From: Flaccisagitta enflata
Taxonomy: Eukaryota; Chaetognatha; Sagittoidea; Aphragmophora
Length of the DNA: 64,000 nucleotides
Assembly: GCA_965153355.1 (NCBI GenBank)
Contig: OZ231128.1
Coordinates: 20,832,001-20,896,000 of the forward strand
Reading direction: 5' to 3'
A model generated the notes under the pieces. That model worked only from the letters and a program-made list of their open reading frames with translations, did not search any database and was not told where the DNA came from. Each line of letters begins with the position of its first letter. Position 1 is the first letter of the stretch. A program made the translations under genes and the position numbers. Positions 40,401 through 55,400 of the stretch are shown one piece after another.

Positions 40401-43400
40401 AGTGGCTGAAGCGGATCCTCCCGCGGCTCCGGCGATAGACGAGGATGACCGATGGGCCATATCTTGACACTCGAGGGAGTGACGGTGGGCGTAGACGTGC
40501 GAAGGAGTGAGGATCGGAGTCCCGCCGGACGATAGATTATCGGCATTGGCTCCGGCGGTTGCTCCAACAGCGGCAGTTCCTCCTCCACCGCCGACGCCTC
40601 TTAGTCCACTAACTTCGCGCACGAGTTCTTCACTCAACGTCAAATCTTGGGCTTCGTTGAGTCCGCGCATAAAGAGAAAATTGCAGCGAATGGAGGGAAA
40701 CATCGCCGAAGATCCACCGACGGCGCTCACGCTGGCGTCGGGGGACAGCAAGCCGGTGGACGTCAAATCTATGCCCTTGATGTCCTTCTTCGACGCCGCG
40801 ATGCCTATGGGAGGGGCGGCGGCGCCAAGGGCGGACATGGGAGAAGGCGTTAACACGGAGGACGCCGTCGTGGAGGAAGACGCCGAGGGTGAGGACGATT
40901 CCTGAACAGCTGGCAGAAGCATGGCGTCGAAATCAGAAGCGGCGGGAAAAGCGGCGCCACTGCCACCACTTTTTAGAATCGGCGTCATTTTTCCGCTTCC
41001 GCCGGATGCGTTGCCACCAGCAACCCCAACACCACCACCACCTGCGTTACAGGGACTGGGTGTGTTGCAAGTCAAAGAAAGCGCGGATCCGTGAGAAGGC
41101 GCCAATTCCAGTAAGAACATGGCATTTTGCTTCATCAGACGATGAGGTTCCGAAGAAGCGTCTGTATCTCCCGGAGAAAAAGCGCCGAAGGGAGTCGATG
41201 ACGACGCCGCCGTAGGAGTGGCGATGCCACCAACGAAAGATGAGGATGAATCCCCAAAAGGCGCCGACATTCTGGAATGACGGTGATGAGATCGATGATG
41301 TGGGAGTTTATCAACTCCGACGGCGCCAAACGGCTTTGAAGAGGAAGAAGCGGCGTTGGCGGCGGTGGCTTTGTTGTTCTTTTTGTTGTTGGCGTATTTG
41401 CCTTTGCTGTTCTTGTCTCCGCTCGCACCCGCTGCTGCGGCAATATTGGCCTTGGCTGCGGCAGCGGCGATAGCGGCGCTGGCTGCGGCTGCTCCACCAC
41501 CACCGCCGCCGCCTTTTTCTTTGAGGTACCTTGATCTGCAACGATCGCAAATAAGATACCAACTGGATCCGCCGCTTCCACCTTCGCCGCAATTACCGGC
41601 CCAACCGCCGCAAAAACTGCCGGCGCTGTTGTACCCTGATCCACCGGCGTGACGGGCACAGCCTAAACAAAATTAAGGGTAGGATTTAACGAGTAATTGT
41701 AACCATAATTATAATATTATTATATTCACGTTTTGCCATCCACGGCATCTTTATAAACGGCGTGCTAGATGACTCGACAGTTCGCTTTGTAGGCGGAATC
41801 GAAGCGTTACTATCAACTTGGTCTGAATATACGGAACATAAAACAAGTTTTTTACCTGGATGCGCGTGACGCATGTGATAGGTAACGGGATGTGAAAAAC
41901 TTCCTCCACACAACTCGCAAATTTCCTTGTCTCCGTTTTTGCCTTTTCCTCCTGCAGATCCGGCCGCGGCGCCTCCTTCCTCCGACCACATTGGCAAAGC
42001 CGCTTCCCCAAAGAGATTGCCACGTGGAGCGCCAGGACCAGCCAGAGCAGCGGGACCCAAACCGAAATTGAATTTACCTGGCAATCAAATGGAAAATTAC
42101 AGGGAATGTAAACAAGAGGCGCAGAGATGTGGAGAGCCGAAACGAAACGAAAATAAAAGAGGGGAAATAAAGTGAAAGGAAGAAAATTTGAGAGTGAAGA
42201 CAAAGTGATAGGGAAAAACGCAAGGAGACACAAAGGGAAAGGGAGACACAAAGGGGAAGGGAGACACAAAAAGGGAGAAACAACAGGGGAAGGAAAAAGA
42301 AAGTGAGAGAAAAATGAAGAAAGAAAGAGAGAAACGAAGTGAAAGAAACGGAGATAAAAGGTGAAAGCGCGAGAGGCGATGAAAAATTGAAATGAAGATA
42401 AGATATAAATTGAACAAAGAGGCACCTAGAAATCCCCTGAGCGAGGCAGCTCCTTGGGCGGCTTCGTTCTTCTTTTTCGATTTTCTCTCCTCTCTTTTGA
42501 TATCAGAACGAGAGGCGCGACTTCCGTCCATCAATCCTTTCACTCGGTTATTACCTGAGGGTAAAAGTAGATAAGAAAGAAGATAAGTGGCAAGAGCCAA
42601 GAGGAGCTGTTATCAATCGCTAACATGTCATTCCGTCAGGGGTGTACATGGGTGTACGGGGAGGGACGTCAGCCAACGTCCCAGTTTGTCGGACTTACAC
42701 CCCTGTCGGCTGGGCTGGATCAACCTAAGGGCTAAAAGGGCTAAGCCCCGGGCCTCGCGCTTTGGGGGGGGCCTCGCGCCTAAGGGGGAAAGAAGGGAAA
42801 AGGGGAGAAAAAAAGAGGCAGAAAAAGAGGAAGAAAAGGAAAAAGAAGAAAAAGAAGAAAAGAAAAGAAGAAGAAGAAGAAGAAGAAGAAAAAGAAAAGA
42901 AAAGAAAAGAAAAGAAAAGAAAAGAAGAAGAAGAAGAAGAAGAAGAAGAAGAAGAAGAAGAAGAAGAAGAAGAAGAAAAAAAAAAGAAAAAGAAAAAGAA
43001 AAAGAAGAAGAAGAAGAAGAAAAAGAAAAAGAAAAAGAAAAAGAAAAAGAAAAAGAAAAAGAAAAAGAAAAAGAAAAAGAAGAAAAATACAAGAGATTAT
43101 CAGGTCCTGCAAACTTCTCAAAATTGCCGCAATTTGGTTTTCACTGAATCTATCAACTGTTTAAAAACTCAGCTACTTTCTTTTGCAACACTTGCTTTGT
43201 GCACAATCGTCTCACATCAAGTTTTCCTGATCAATTTTCTTTTCTTATCTCAAAGCAATCTCAATGAAAGAAAATGACACAGAAAAAAAAAGAAAATACT
43301 TATTTGTGCTTTTCAGGCACCAAAATAGAAAGAACTGACAATCACAAAATGATTAACCTGTTGGTTCAATTTCTATCTCTGTCACTCTCTTCCCTTCTGT

Positions 43401-43403
43401 CTG

Positions 43404-43449
<46 letters not shown>

Positions 43450-46400
43450 CTTTTTGTTCTTTTTTTGTTTCTTTCCTTTCTTCCCTTGCTTTCCTCTCTT
43501 TTTAGTCGCAGACACGCCGTGTCGGTTGGTCGGTCCGTCAGTCCGTCGGTCACATTTCTATATTGCGAGCGGTTTTCGCATTACTGCTCCTGCCTAACCG
43601 TCCGCGACTGGATTGCCGTGTATCCGGCCTTTTTTCCTATCCTCCCAACTAGCTTCTTCATCCTGCCTCATGATTTTCATAAATGAAAAGAATGATGTCT
43701 GTTTTAAATAGTCGCAAAAGCGCTTGATGGTCAGCGGTACCTGTGCCCTGCCTATGTAGGTTGTGCATGAAGTTGAGGGAGGGAGCAGGGAAGAGGCCCC
43801 GAAGGGGTTGATGACCTATGCTTTCACACATATGGGGAATTTTCTCCTGGCGATTAGGATTTGGGCCTCAGGGCTGGATTTAGGCTTCAAGGCTGGAATT
43901 TGGGCGTCGAGGCAGGGATTTTGATCTTGAGGCGTGTATTTGGGCCTCAAGGCTGAGATTTAGGACTCAAGCCTAAGATTTGGGCCTTGAGGTTAGGGTT
44001 TGGGCCTCAAGGCTTGGATTTGGGCCTCGATGCTAGGAATTGGGCCTCAAGGCTGGGATTTGGACCTCGAGGCTGGGATTTGATCCTAGAGGCTGAGATT
44101 TGAGCCTCAAGGGTGAGATTTGAGCTTCAAGGCTGGGATTTGAGCAACAAGGCTGGGATTTGGACCATGAGGCTGAGATTTGGGCCTGGAGGCTGGGATT
44201 TTATCCTCAAGGCTTGGATTTGGGCGGGGGGGGGGGGACGGAGAAGAAGAAGAAGAAGAAGAAGGAGGAGAAAATTCCCCATATGTGTGAAAGCATAGGT
44301 CATTGGCCGCTGCCCAAAAGGAGAAAATTATATTAGTCTTTTTATTATGGTTGGCCAAGGTTGGATAAGATACATAGGACGTAGTCAGGCAGCTTAAAAG
44401 AAAAGCAAAAGATGATAAAGAAAAAAAGATTTGGCAAAAACTAAAAAAAAAAATTTCTGATGCAAGTACCTCTCAAAAAGAAAATGAATCTGGAACTTTG
44501 ACTTAAGATGAATGTGAATCTTTAGCCCAAGATGATGAGTCTGAAACTTTGTCCCAAGATGTATTTCGTGCTCAGTAAAATACTGAAAATGCAGATGGTA
44601 ATGATGATTTTGGTCTTCCTGATGTAGATTATCTAGGAGTTGACCAGGGGTCTCAGAGGGAGTTACATAAGTACACAAAAAGTTCTCTCCTGTGTTCTAC
44701 AGGAAAGTGTTTTTTGGCTACCTAAAAAACAATAGCTAGTACAGAATAGCTAGTGTCTGTAAAAGATGTGTTCTAATAAGGCCTCTATATAGGGGGGGGG
44801 GCTGATCAGTTGGGAAAGGCTCGACTTTTGAGGAGGGGGGCCTCGCCCCTCCAAGTGCCCAGGGCCTCGCAAAAGGTTGATCCGGCCCAGCCTGTCGGAC
44901 TCAAGCCCATGTAGAAAAAAAAACAAAACTGATGAAGGATGAAAGAAAAAGAAAAACTGGAGGATAAACAGCACTCTCAGGAGAAAAATGAGAAAGAATG
45001 GTGGTTTTTTATCAAATTTGGCTGCCATTTCTCATATGACGATGTAACCTTGGCGTCATAAAAAATGGCGGATTTTTAAAACCTATTTTAACCATCTTAA
45101 TTCAAAAGAAACTAAGGAAAATCAGTGATGGTTGGAAAGGTCTATGAAAGGTCTTTCATTGGAGTCGTGTCTGGACATAGTAGCTCAAACCGTTTAGAAA
45201 TTACAGTGATTCAAAGAAAACCTCTATTTTTTTACCCTTACGGTGTGTCATTAAAAAAAGTCTGCTAATAATTTCAGTATTACCAAAATGATAGAAGATT
45301 TTGTCCGGTTGCCTTCAAATTTTCAGTGATGACTAAATTGTGTGTCTACTGATACTGGTTCAATTTTCGTGAGAATCGGAAATTTTTTACTATGGTTTTG
45401 GCATGTTCCTTTACTTACCATCATCCAAATTCTTGAAAAATGATGCAATTTCAAAAAAACTTGTTTATTTCTGAATTATTTGAGCTCACACCCAGTTTAC
45501 TTCTTTGGGAAAAGGCACTAAATACAGAACTTTGAAAGCACTGTAAAACTGTCATGGATTTGTCACAATTTTAACCATATATTCATGAACAAAACGCTCA
45601 ATAAAATCCAATCACTGATTCTTTCAAACCACAGTTTTGCAAACCAACATTAAAATCTTTCGCATGGTGAAAATGATAGTAAAAGTTGTCCAATTTGGAT
45701 GAAATTTTAGGAGCTGTTAAAGGCAGGTATGTTGTACCACCATATCAAATCTTATCTTATTCGGATAAGGTTAAGTACGGTTTTTAAGAGATTATGTGTA
45801 AGTTATGATCGCTGACACTCCGTAAGGGTGAAAAAAGAGAAGTGTTTTTCAAATTGATGTAGCTTCTTAACCATTTGAGTGACAATGTTGCGACATGACT
45901 CAAATGAAAGATCTTTCAAAGAGCTTTCTAGACATCACCAATTTTCCTTAGTTTCTCTCAAATTAAGTTTGTTAAAATAAGTTTTAAAAATCCGCCATTA
46001 TTTATGACGCCAAGGTTAATTCAAAATTGAAAAAGACTGAAAAAGTAACAAACCCTGTGGGGCTTGAAGCTCTGTCAGACTTGAAACCAGTTGCCGACGG
46101 CCCTTTGAAATTCCGCGCTATACGCTTGTGGGGTGTATATAGTTCCATGACCTTTGATTAATTCCCCCCCCCTGCATTTGATTTTCTTTCCTGCAATGTG
46201 TCGCGTCATGTTACAAAATCTGATTATCTACCCCATATAGCGATAAAACAAAATTTTTTAGGGTTCAAATAATATCAAATTGTTTTTACTAATCAGTTTT
46301 TATAATTTAGTACTGCCAAAAGTTTTATTTTCCCCAAATTTTCTTGCTTTCCCTTTAGATTTCATTCCCCATCGGTCATCTCCAAACCTTTTGATTAGTT

Positions 46401-49128
46401 CCCCCCCCCCCCACGAGAGGGGGGATGTAGAACTATATACAGGCCTGCATTCCGTTGGCACATTTATCGTGAATCTTTTCTTTTCGCGTGTTCAGTTAAT
46501 ATTCATGTCATTGGTTCTCCCAAATGCTCATTTAGCCTACGATATTTCATCACTACCCCTGCGCACCCGCACGCGACTTGGGAAGCCGTGTATCTAATCT
46601 TTGTTTATTCATTTATTCATTTTGGACCACGTCCACGCAGCTGTTGAGAGCCATGTATCTTATTTCTATTTATTTTTCTTATTCCTTTGGATGAACAATA
46701 ACAAATGACAAATGATGTCAGTGAGCGGTAGATACTAGGCTGGGCCTAACATTTTGACCAGGAGCACACAGCTGTAGGGAAATACGTGTGCACTTCGGCT
46801 GTCTGATTGTCACCATACCGGGGTTGATAGAAGCGGGCATCTTGGCGGCGTCGACGAGGAAAGGGGATGGCGTGAGGGCGGTGGCCGCGACTCGATCTGT
46901 GGTAGCGATAATCTCGTCGAATAATTGCACTAAGTGATGCAGAACGGGTGGTAGAACGCTGTTGGTGCTGTTGCCGGCTGCACGTGTCGTCGATGTCGAA
47001 GAGGCTGCGGCCTCAGTCGATGACCGCGACGACGAAGCAGTTTTCGTCGCATTCTTCATAGGTTGCGTCGTCGAGTGGTGTCGTTGCTGTTGTTGGTCAA
47101 CAGGAGACTCCAAACCATTGATAGTCGTTTTTTTATCCTCTGGGCCATCAACCGAATCTCCCTCACTTTTGCACGACCGCGCCGCACTAAGGAAAACAAT
47201 GGAGAATTGAAGGGTTTTACGCGGCATGTAGTAAGTTTTAAAAAAGAAAGTATTGCAGTAAGTAATGACGCAGACAGTGAGTTACCTTTGCCGACTTATC
47301 TGCGCCTCAGCTCGTCGGATGTCATTTTTGTTCGGCACCGGTTTGCTCTTTTTCGGTGATGCGCACATTTGTTGTTGTTGTTTTTGTTCAGATTCGCTTA
47401 TTGATCGGAGTCGTGACGGTGAACATGGAGATTCAACCGAATTGCGTTTTCCTGCTGAAGTTATATTTCTTATTACTCATAAGAGAAAACATCCGTTCGA
47501 GACATTTAAATAACTTAGTATATTTTACTGATTTTTTAAATATATTTGCACTTCGAATAACAGAGATACACAAATCGAGATTGAAATAAAGTAGTCCCTA
47601 GAAACAAGATAAACTTTGTTCCTACCTTTCCTTTCGTTGTCTTGGGCCTTCTTCTTATTGACGGGTTTCGTGAGATTGGGTTGGAATTTCAGGAAAGTGG
47701 CGCAAGCCATGGCATCGTGAACCAAACCTTCGTGCCATAGAAATGCCGCAAACACGGCGCGCTGACATTCAGCTTTGGAAGGTGTTAACGCCGTTGGTGG
47801 AAAGGCGCCAACCGCCAGCGATGATATTGCAGCGCCGCCTCCGGAGGCGGTGGAGGTAGCGGTAACTGGAGATGATGCCGCGGCAGCAGGATGGCAGGAT
47901 TGTTGAGAGAGTGCGGCCCGAAGGTGAGGCGCGACAGTGTGCTGTTGTTGCAATTGTTGCGACATGGCGCCAAAAGCGCTAGGTCCGCGCGATGAAGCTG
48001 GTGATACTGATGGAACTGTGCGAACCGAATGCGAATGATGCTGTGGTAGCTGCTGCTGGTCGCGCATTTTGATCGCTGCCGCGCCTGGCGAAACGCTGGT
48101 CTTGATTCCAGTTCCTCCCTTTTCACTGGCGTTGGAAGGTGTGCGATCCAAACCAGCGCCCCCGCCGCCTCTTCGCACGATTTTGGGAGAGGATCTCGAG
48201 GATTGCCGAGATGGTGAGGCTAATGGCGACGATACCGTTGGTTCGTGGAATGGCGGGGACACGGCCTGAGGCGCGGGACTGTCTGCGATTGGGTCGCCAT
48301 TATCTGCAAGGCTTGCAGTTTTTGGCTCCGTGGTTGCAGTAGTCGCCGTAGCCAGCATTGACAAAGGCGACGTTGCGACAGGTGGGGAAGAGGAAGAGGC
48401 AGTTACCGTCGACGCCACCGCCGCGGGTGAGGATGGAGTGACCCCAGAGGACGAAGCAGGGACCGTTTTTCTAGCGGCAGATGGCGAGGGCGGATGAGAG
48501 TTGGAAGCGAGGGGCGATTCGCGACGTGGAGAAATGGGCGTCGGGACGGGCGAAGATCCACCGCGCGGAGAAAGACTTTCCCTCCTTTTCCCTCCGGAGT
48601 GAGCGTAAGCCGCAATTGGAGATTTGACGCCCACGCCGACTACACCTTCATTAACAAGTTGAACATTAACGAGTAGAACAATTGTCGTTAACCATTGTAG
48701 GGTGTAAAAAAAGAAAATCGAAAGGGAGAATCTATAGATTTTATTTCCCATCGTCAATTTCCTATTGCGTTAATTTCAAGAACCCCCAAAAATTGAATCA
48801 AAAACTTGGGAAAAATGGTCAAAAATCTCAACGCGATTTCTTTTTCTGCAAAGGAATCAAGAAGACAGAAAATGAGTCGAACGGTGAAACCCTACTGACT
48901 CATTGGCATAGTGAAAGTCCGTCATTTGGTCACAGTCTGCAATCCCAAGGGAACGCCCCTGACATTGCCATCAGCGATAGTAACAATGTTTCTTTGTAGT
49001 GTAACATAGAACGAAATGGAACATAAAACAAAACGGAGCAGAATAAGAGAACGTGAATAAAAAAATAAAAAAAGAGAAGAAATAAATCATTTTAATTTGA
49101 GAGAGAGAGAGGGGGGGAGAGAGGGAGA

Positions 49129-49182
<54 letters not shown>

Positions 49183-49209
49183 AGTGTCAAATATGTACAG
49201 AGGGGTAGT

Positions 49210-49278
<69 letters not shown>

Positions 49279-49426
49279 GACGTTAATAAGACAACCCATC
49301 ATAAATCTGTGTTGGTGAGAACGATAAGGAAACGAAAATAGAAATACATCCAGAGAGTAACGCGATAGCTAATCTATGGTGACCATAGGGGGGACGTTGT
49401 AGAGTAAAATTAAGTGATATCATCAG

Positions 49427-49464
<38 letters not shown>

Positions 49465-52400
49465 CGGAAAGGTACATTGAGAGACATTGGAAAGGTATAA
49501 GAGATCCAAATTATATGTTCTATCGTGTAGAGGCACATGAACGGCAATTTCGAACATTGCACGTAAACTCTTGATACGGCATTAGTAAGTCCAATTTTGC
49601 TTTCAAAAAGTAGGTTGAACCAAGCTGAAAAATATTTTATGCAAAATGAAGCTAGAAATCTTGAATTTTTCATTTTTTTCAAAAAGCGCCTTGGGAAAGA
49701 TTTTCTACTTGATAGTTCTTGGTTTGTATACTCATAAACTCTGCAAAAATGCAAAAAACCGCATAGTAATATCATTCTTGTCTCAAACCTTATGTGAGAC
49801 AGCAGTGAAGGTTGATGGCGACCTCCGATGAAATGTATAGGTAAGTAAATTTGATAATTCTCTTTCAATTGGCGCCAAGCAGAATTCTCTATGACAAATA
49901 TTTTTCATACTAAGATTTATATTGGAAAAATTCAAATTGATTTTTTCTTGATTTTTTTATGATCATATGTAGGATCAATAAAAGAGCATCTATAATTGTT
50001 GGAGAATTCTAGCTCATTTAGCTTTTAGTCTTTTTTCTGATTTCAAACGTGATAAATAAATAAATATTTTGATACATGTTTAAGCAAGCAGATACATACA
50101 AGGTCATTAGACCTAAGTCACGTGCATCGGCACTTTCAAAAATATCAGGCAGACAGACAGACACATGTTTTTTTCAAAGAGACATTTGAAATCTGCTTTG
50201 TGCACGCGACTTAAAAAAAGATTAACTCAATCCGACAATTATTACATGTTTTATGGCCATATAATATTTTTTTTTTGACAATTATTAAGTTTTTTCGGGA
50301 CATTTGTCCTAAAAAAACTTAAACTAGCTGTAAAACCTGTAAAAATTATCCGATTGAACTGTTCTTTTTTTTTGGATAGGTAAAATTTTCTGCTGAATCT
50401 AATGGTCTGGGTTAGAACACTTCAGAATGTTGTGTTCATAGACTTTGATTTCAAGAGTTATTTTTTTTTGACAGCCAAATATATTAAAAGAATTAAATAT
50501 CTTTGAATTAAGTAAGATACTAAAAATGAAGTTAGGAAAAAAAAATTTAAGTTACAAAAATTAATCCCCCAGTTCTAGCCAGGTTTGCTCGGAAGGTACA
50601 GTAGAAAATGCCAAAGTTATGCACCTTGTTCACTTTTAGGCTTAAAGGCCGGTGGGGCCGGTCGGATTGCAATATAGCATGTAAAGCACCTTACTCTCAG
50701 TACGCACCAAACATGAACCAAATCGGTCCAGGCATAATAAAATTATCCATTATATCATAAATAGTCATGACAACTACAACAACAACACCAACAACGACAC
50801 CACCCAACTCAAATCACAGCCCGCGTTGGAATGATACTCCGTCGTGGACTATTACTAGAAACCCTACCTGAAGTTGTCGGTGCGGATGAGGAGGAAGGTG
50901 AGGAACTGCGACTCCTGTGACTGGCACGCCGAGGGGACGACCTCGGTGAAGAACCACCTCCCCCGCCACCCCCTCGCTCCGCTCTGGGCGTTCCTGGTGG
51001 CGTGCCAGGAGGGGTGACACCGTTGCCATTGGCTCTTGATTCACCGAGAGCCTTGACGAGCTCCTTGACGGAAACGCCGTGGAGTTCCGGAGGAATGTCT
51101 TTGGAAAGGCTTTCTTTGCGATTGGGGATCTGCGGCGGTGGAGGCAAAGCGGAGAGAGGGGAATGATATTCGTCATCGTCGTCACCATCGTCGTCATCTT
51201 CATCGTCATCATCGTCCCCTTCCCCTAATGAGAAGGAATGACCATGAGGACATTGGCCTAAAGGTCTGGAGGACATCTTCCCCAACGTGGTTGAAGAAAT
51301 CGTATCATCAGGGGCAACGGCGCTGTAGTGACTGCCCTCATCGGCGAAAGGAATTCCCAATGCCGGCTGAAACGCCTTTGGCATTACAGCAGCGCCAACA
51401 CCGGCGGCGGCACCACCTCCATAACCATTTCTATAAGCCGACATGGAAGAAGCGAATACACCGCCTGACCGATGCTGCGCTTCCCACAACGCCGCTTGAC
51501 CAGGTTGTTGAAAAGGTGAAGCGAAGGGCGGTGGCGTAGCCACGGCGGCTCCACCAGCTGATAGCGCGGATGATCCTCTTTCCAATGTGCCAGTGGATGA
51601 ACTTCCCGACGCAGCCACAGCAGCAACCTCCGATTCGTGAATAAGATATGTCGTTTTGTTGGCGGCATTTTTAGCGAGTGACCAAGCATCCACATCCGTC
51701 GTGTGGCAATAGCGGGAAGCTGATTCAGCGTCGAGACGAATCCAGACTCCTTCGCAGTTGAAGACTTCTTCCAAAACACGAACTGTGTTGCCGAGAATGA
51801 GCATGCCGATAGGACTGGCTTTCAACGAGGGACGACTTCGAATGTTGTGACCAGATGAACCGCATTTCACCACGTAGTAGAAAGCCGGAACACGCGGCGC
51901 CGGTTGTTCTTCCAATGGTGGTGGCAGTGCTGGAGGCGCCGGAGGAATGGATGAAGGTGGCGTGGAGAACGAGGAAAGGGCGCCATCGCAGGAAATATTG
52001 GTATAGACGACGCCCGCTGGAAAAGAGGTAGCCCCACGTTTCACGCTCATGATCTGAGAAGGTGATGCGTAGGCGTTGAGTTCCATAGGCTGCGCGCCAT
52101 CGGCATCACCACCAACAACGCCAGCTTGTCGTCGCTTCATTTCAACAGCATCTGTTGATGGCACCTTTGCCGTCGTTGATGAATCGGTCGTTTCTTCCTC
52201 TTCCTCATCCTCCACAGGAATAAGAAAGCTTTTACCAGTGTGTTGATTGTGCTGTAACACCCACGCTTCCTGTGGTAGCTCAGCCGCACCACCGGAACCA
52301 CTAACGAGACATTTCCGGCATCCACCCTTCCGGGATGCGGATGATTTTGATTTGGAAGAGGATGAAACTTTCCATCCTTCTTCAGTGCCTACATTGGCCA

Positions 52401-55400
52401 CAGCGCCGGCATTGTTGCAAATTCCACCACCATTAACCTGCTGTTGGGCCTTGGCCGCCGCATTGGTTGTCTCGCGTCTGGGACAATAATTACGCGTAGA
52501 TTCCGCGGCCAAACGCAGCCATACTCCATCGTCGTTGTGGACTTCTTCCACGAAAGAAATCACGTCATCCGTCTGAATGAGTCCCACTTGCTCCGCTTGC
52601 AAAGATGGCGCCACACGCAAGCGTAATCCAGAGCTGTAGTCAGCGCGGAACGCTAATAATCTTTTGGACGAATGATGCAGAACCGTCCGTGTGAGACTGC
52701 GTCCGCCATTGATAAAGAAAGAAGATGGCAAGTTCTTCCCCGAAGTGGCGCTCGTTCCACCGAGACCGTAAGCACGTGGTGCTTCCTTCACAGCTACACG
52801 ATGCACCTCCCCAATTTGATACCCGTCAATACGGACGTGAATGTCGTACAATCCGACGCTGCCGGGCGTCCATCCGGCGGTAAAAGTCCCGTCGTTGTTG
52901 CTGCTGACAAGCATTTTCTCCGAAGGTCGTTTGACTGGAGGAGTGGCGAAACGTAGTTCCTCAAAGGAGTAATTTTCGTAGTGCTTCATGATGCAAATGG
53001 CTGTGTAGGACATTTTATCTTTGACAGTGACTTCGTAAGGGACATCGAGATTGGGCGCTGGATGTCCGCCGAATGTTTGAGAAGAGGTTTCCACCGCCGA
53101 TGATGACGGTCCCGCGGCGGTGGTTTCCGATACATCGACAATGGCGGGAGAGGTGACGAGGAAATTTGAGGAAGAAAAGTCGTAATCATTCCCAATATTG
53201 CCCGACGACGAAGGAGAAGCTGATTCGTTGGCGTAGAGAAAATCTAAAGGAGTCATGGGAGTGGAACGATGGCTGCTCACTCCACCCACCGCTCCACCAC
53301 CTCTTAACGATGGAGCGGCTGAGGAAGAGCAAGAGTCTTTTCTCTCTACGGGCACCGCCTGTAAGTCGACTTTCAGGTCCGGAGCGACGACGACGACGCC
53401 TCTCTGATCTTTGGTGACGAGAGTGATGGTCGTGGGCCAGCCACATTTCAGAGCCTCTTCCCCACGTGACTCATCTACGTCATCCAACAACAATTCGCAT
53501 TGGCGAGTGTCAACGTACGACTCCGGTTGCAACCACTGCGCCAATCGCCCACCAGAAGTCACCGGAGAACATCCGACAAAATCCTGGAGGAACATCCTCT
53601 CCGTGGACAGGCCGGCATAAGGCACGACGCCTTCGAGCGCCTGCGAGATGGTCGGAGAATGAGCCAGAGCGAAGCCTTTGGACAGCAAAGGTTGATGGAT
53701 GGCGAAAGTCTGCTTGGCGGATTCCTCGAGCGGAGTCAGATCTTCGGAAGAATCTTCCTCTTCATCGGCCAACTCGGATAGTAACAGTGGAGGTGGCGAG
53801 GATGGAGATGAGGAAGAGGGGGAGCAAGAGGAGAGTGGTGGGGGTAAGATGAGAGAAGTTTTTAATAGGGAGGAAGCGCAAGTGGCGGCGAGGAACGCCA
53901 CCTCTCGTTCTAATGTTAATAGTCCCGCAGACTGAAGCGTCGAATAACCGCCACGCCGGTGCTGAGACTTTTGCTGTTGTTGCTGCGGCAGCCTCTGTGA
54001 TGGTGGAAGTGGTTGAGCGCTTAATGCTTGGGCGTCATACCCCGTCACGACACATCGGAAGCCAAATTCCGAAATAGCGGCTTTGCCTTGATCTTCCTTC
54101 ACGTAATCTGACGCGGTTTCCAGCGTAAAATTGACGGCGTTACCGGGAACTAAAAGCGCGTTGACTGGCCAACCGACTTTGCCGAAAAACTTCCGAAAGA
54201 CTGGCCTTTGAGTGTCATCCTCGGAAGACGAGTCCGCAGAGGAGGAGGAGGAAGAGTCGGTGGAGGCAGTCGCGATCGGCAACGAGACTTGCAACGTGTC
54301 TTCCGGCTGAGAAGTGGCGCAACGAGGGTCGAACTCCAATGTCATCCACTGAAATACGCAACAGAAATTGGGAGAGAAAAAAAAACTGCAGCAAATGAGC
54401 CATTTTGAATAAATCATGTAAATCTGAATTACGCGTTCGTACTAATATGCTTTTTAGTCGCGTACTACGCGGCTATGACTCGCTATGTCGGTCGGTCTGT
54501 CGGTCGAGTCAATTTTGTTGCTTTTTGCTGATACTATCTTTCTTGAAGCTTTCTTGAGGCTTTTTAAGTCATACAGGGTGTACCAACTGAGTAGTAACAT
54601 AAAGAATCGATGTATCTCTGGTCCTAGAGAAAATAATCCTATTCTGAAAAATGTTCCAAAGAGCTCTCAAAAAACGGTTTTTGCTCATGCTAAGAAAATG
54701 GATTTGTCATAAGAGAATTTTGCACATTCACAACCTAAAATGATCAACCTATTTCTTGTGATGCAAATTTGGCTGCCATCGCTCATGGACACTTTTTCTT
54801 AAAGAGGCTCTCATTTCTAAACGGATTGAGCTACAGAGCTGAGATTGGTCCCAAATCAAAGATTTTTAGCTACAGTATTTGGCCGTTATAAAAAACCTCA
54901 TATTATTGAAGTTGTAACCTTTGTTTCCTTCAAAACCATATTTCTGAAAAACAACTCGATTTTTGTAAGAATGATTTAGACAAATATAACATTATGTCAT
55001 TTTGAAAATGTGAATTTTTTCATGATTTTCTTTTTACTATATAAGATATGTTTTATTTGAAACCAATTCAAAATGTGTTGTCAAAAAATTTAGAAATAAG
55101 AGATATATAAAGAAAAATTGTCATGAGAAATCAATGAAAAACAGCAAAATGATCGCAAATAGGCATATACTTCCATTTTTTTCCATGACAATTTTTTGCC
55201 TTCCCAATAATTTTCTTTTCTTATGCAAAAATCGTTTTTCAAAAGCTCTTTAGCTTTTTCAGAATTGGATTATCTTGTCTAGAAGCAGAGATATATCGAT
55301 TCTTTATGTTACAACTGAGTTGGTACACCCTGTAGTTATTACAAGGCACATTAGGTCATTTATAAATTTTTCCATAACTCGATAAGATTCAATCTCCAAC

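Noticed and set aside
42587-43147. Lys/Glu-rich 186-codon frame
   Set aside because: Purine-only simple repeat inside a MYCBP2 intron, antisense to the gene.
51138-53852. Plus-strand frames of 80-130 codons across MYCBP2 exon 6
   Set aside because: Antisense shadows of a strongly conserved coding exon.
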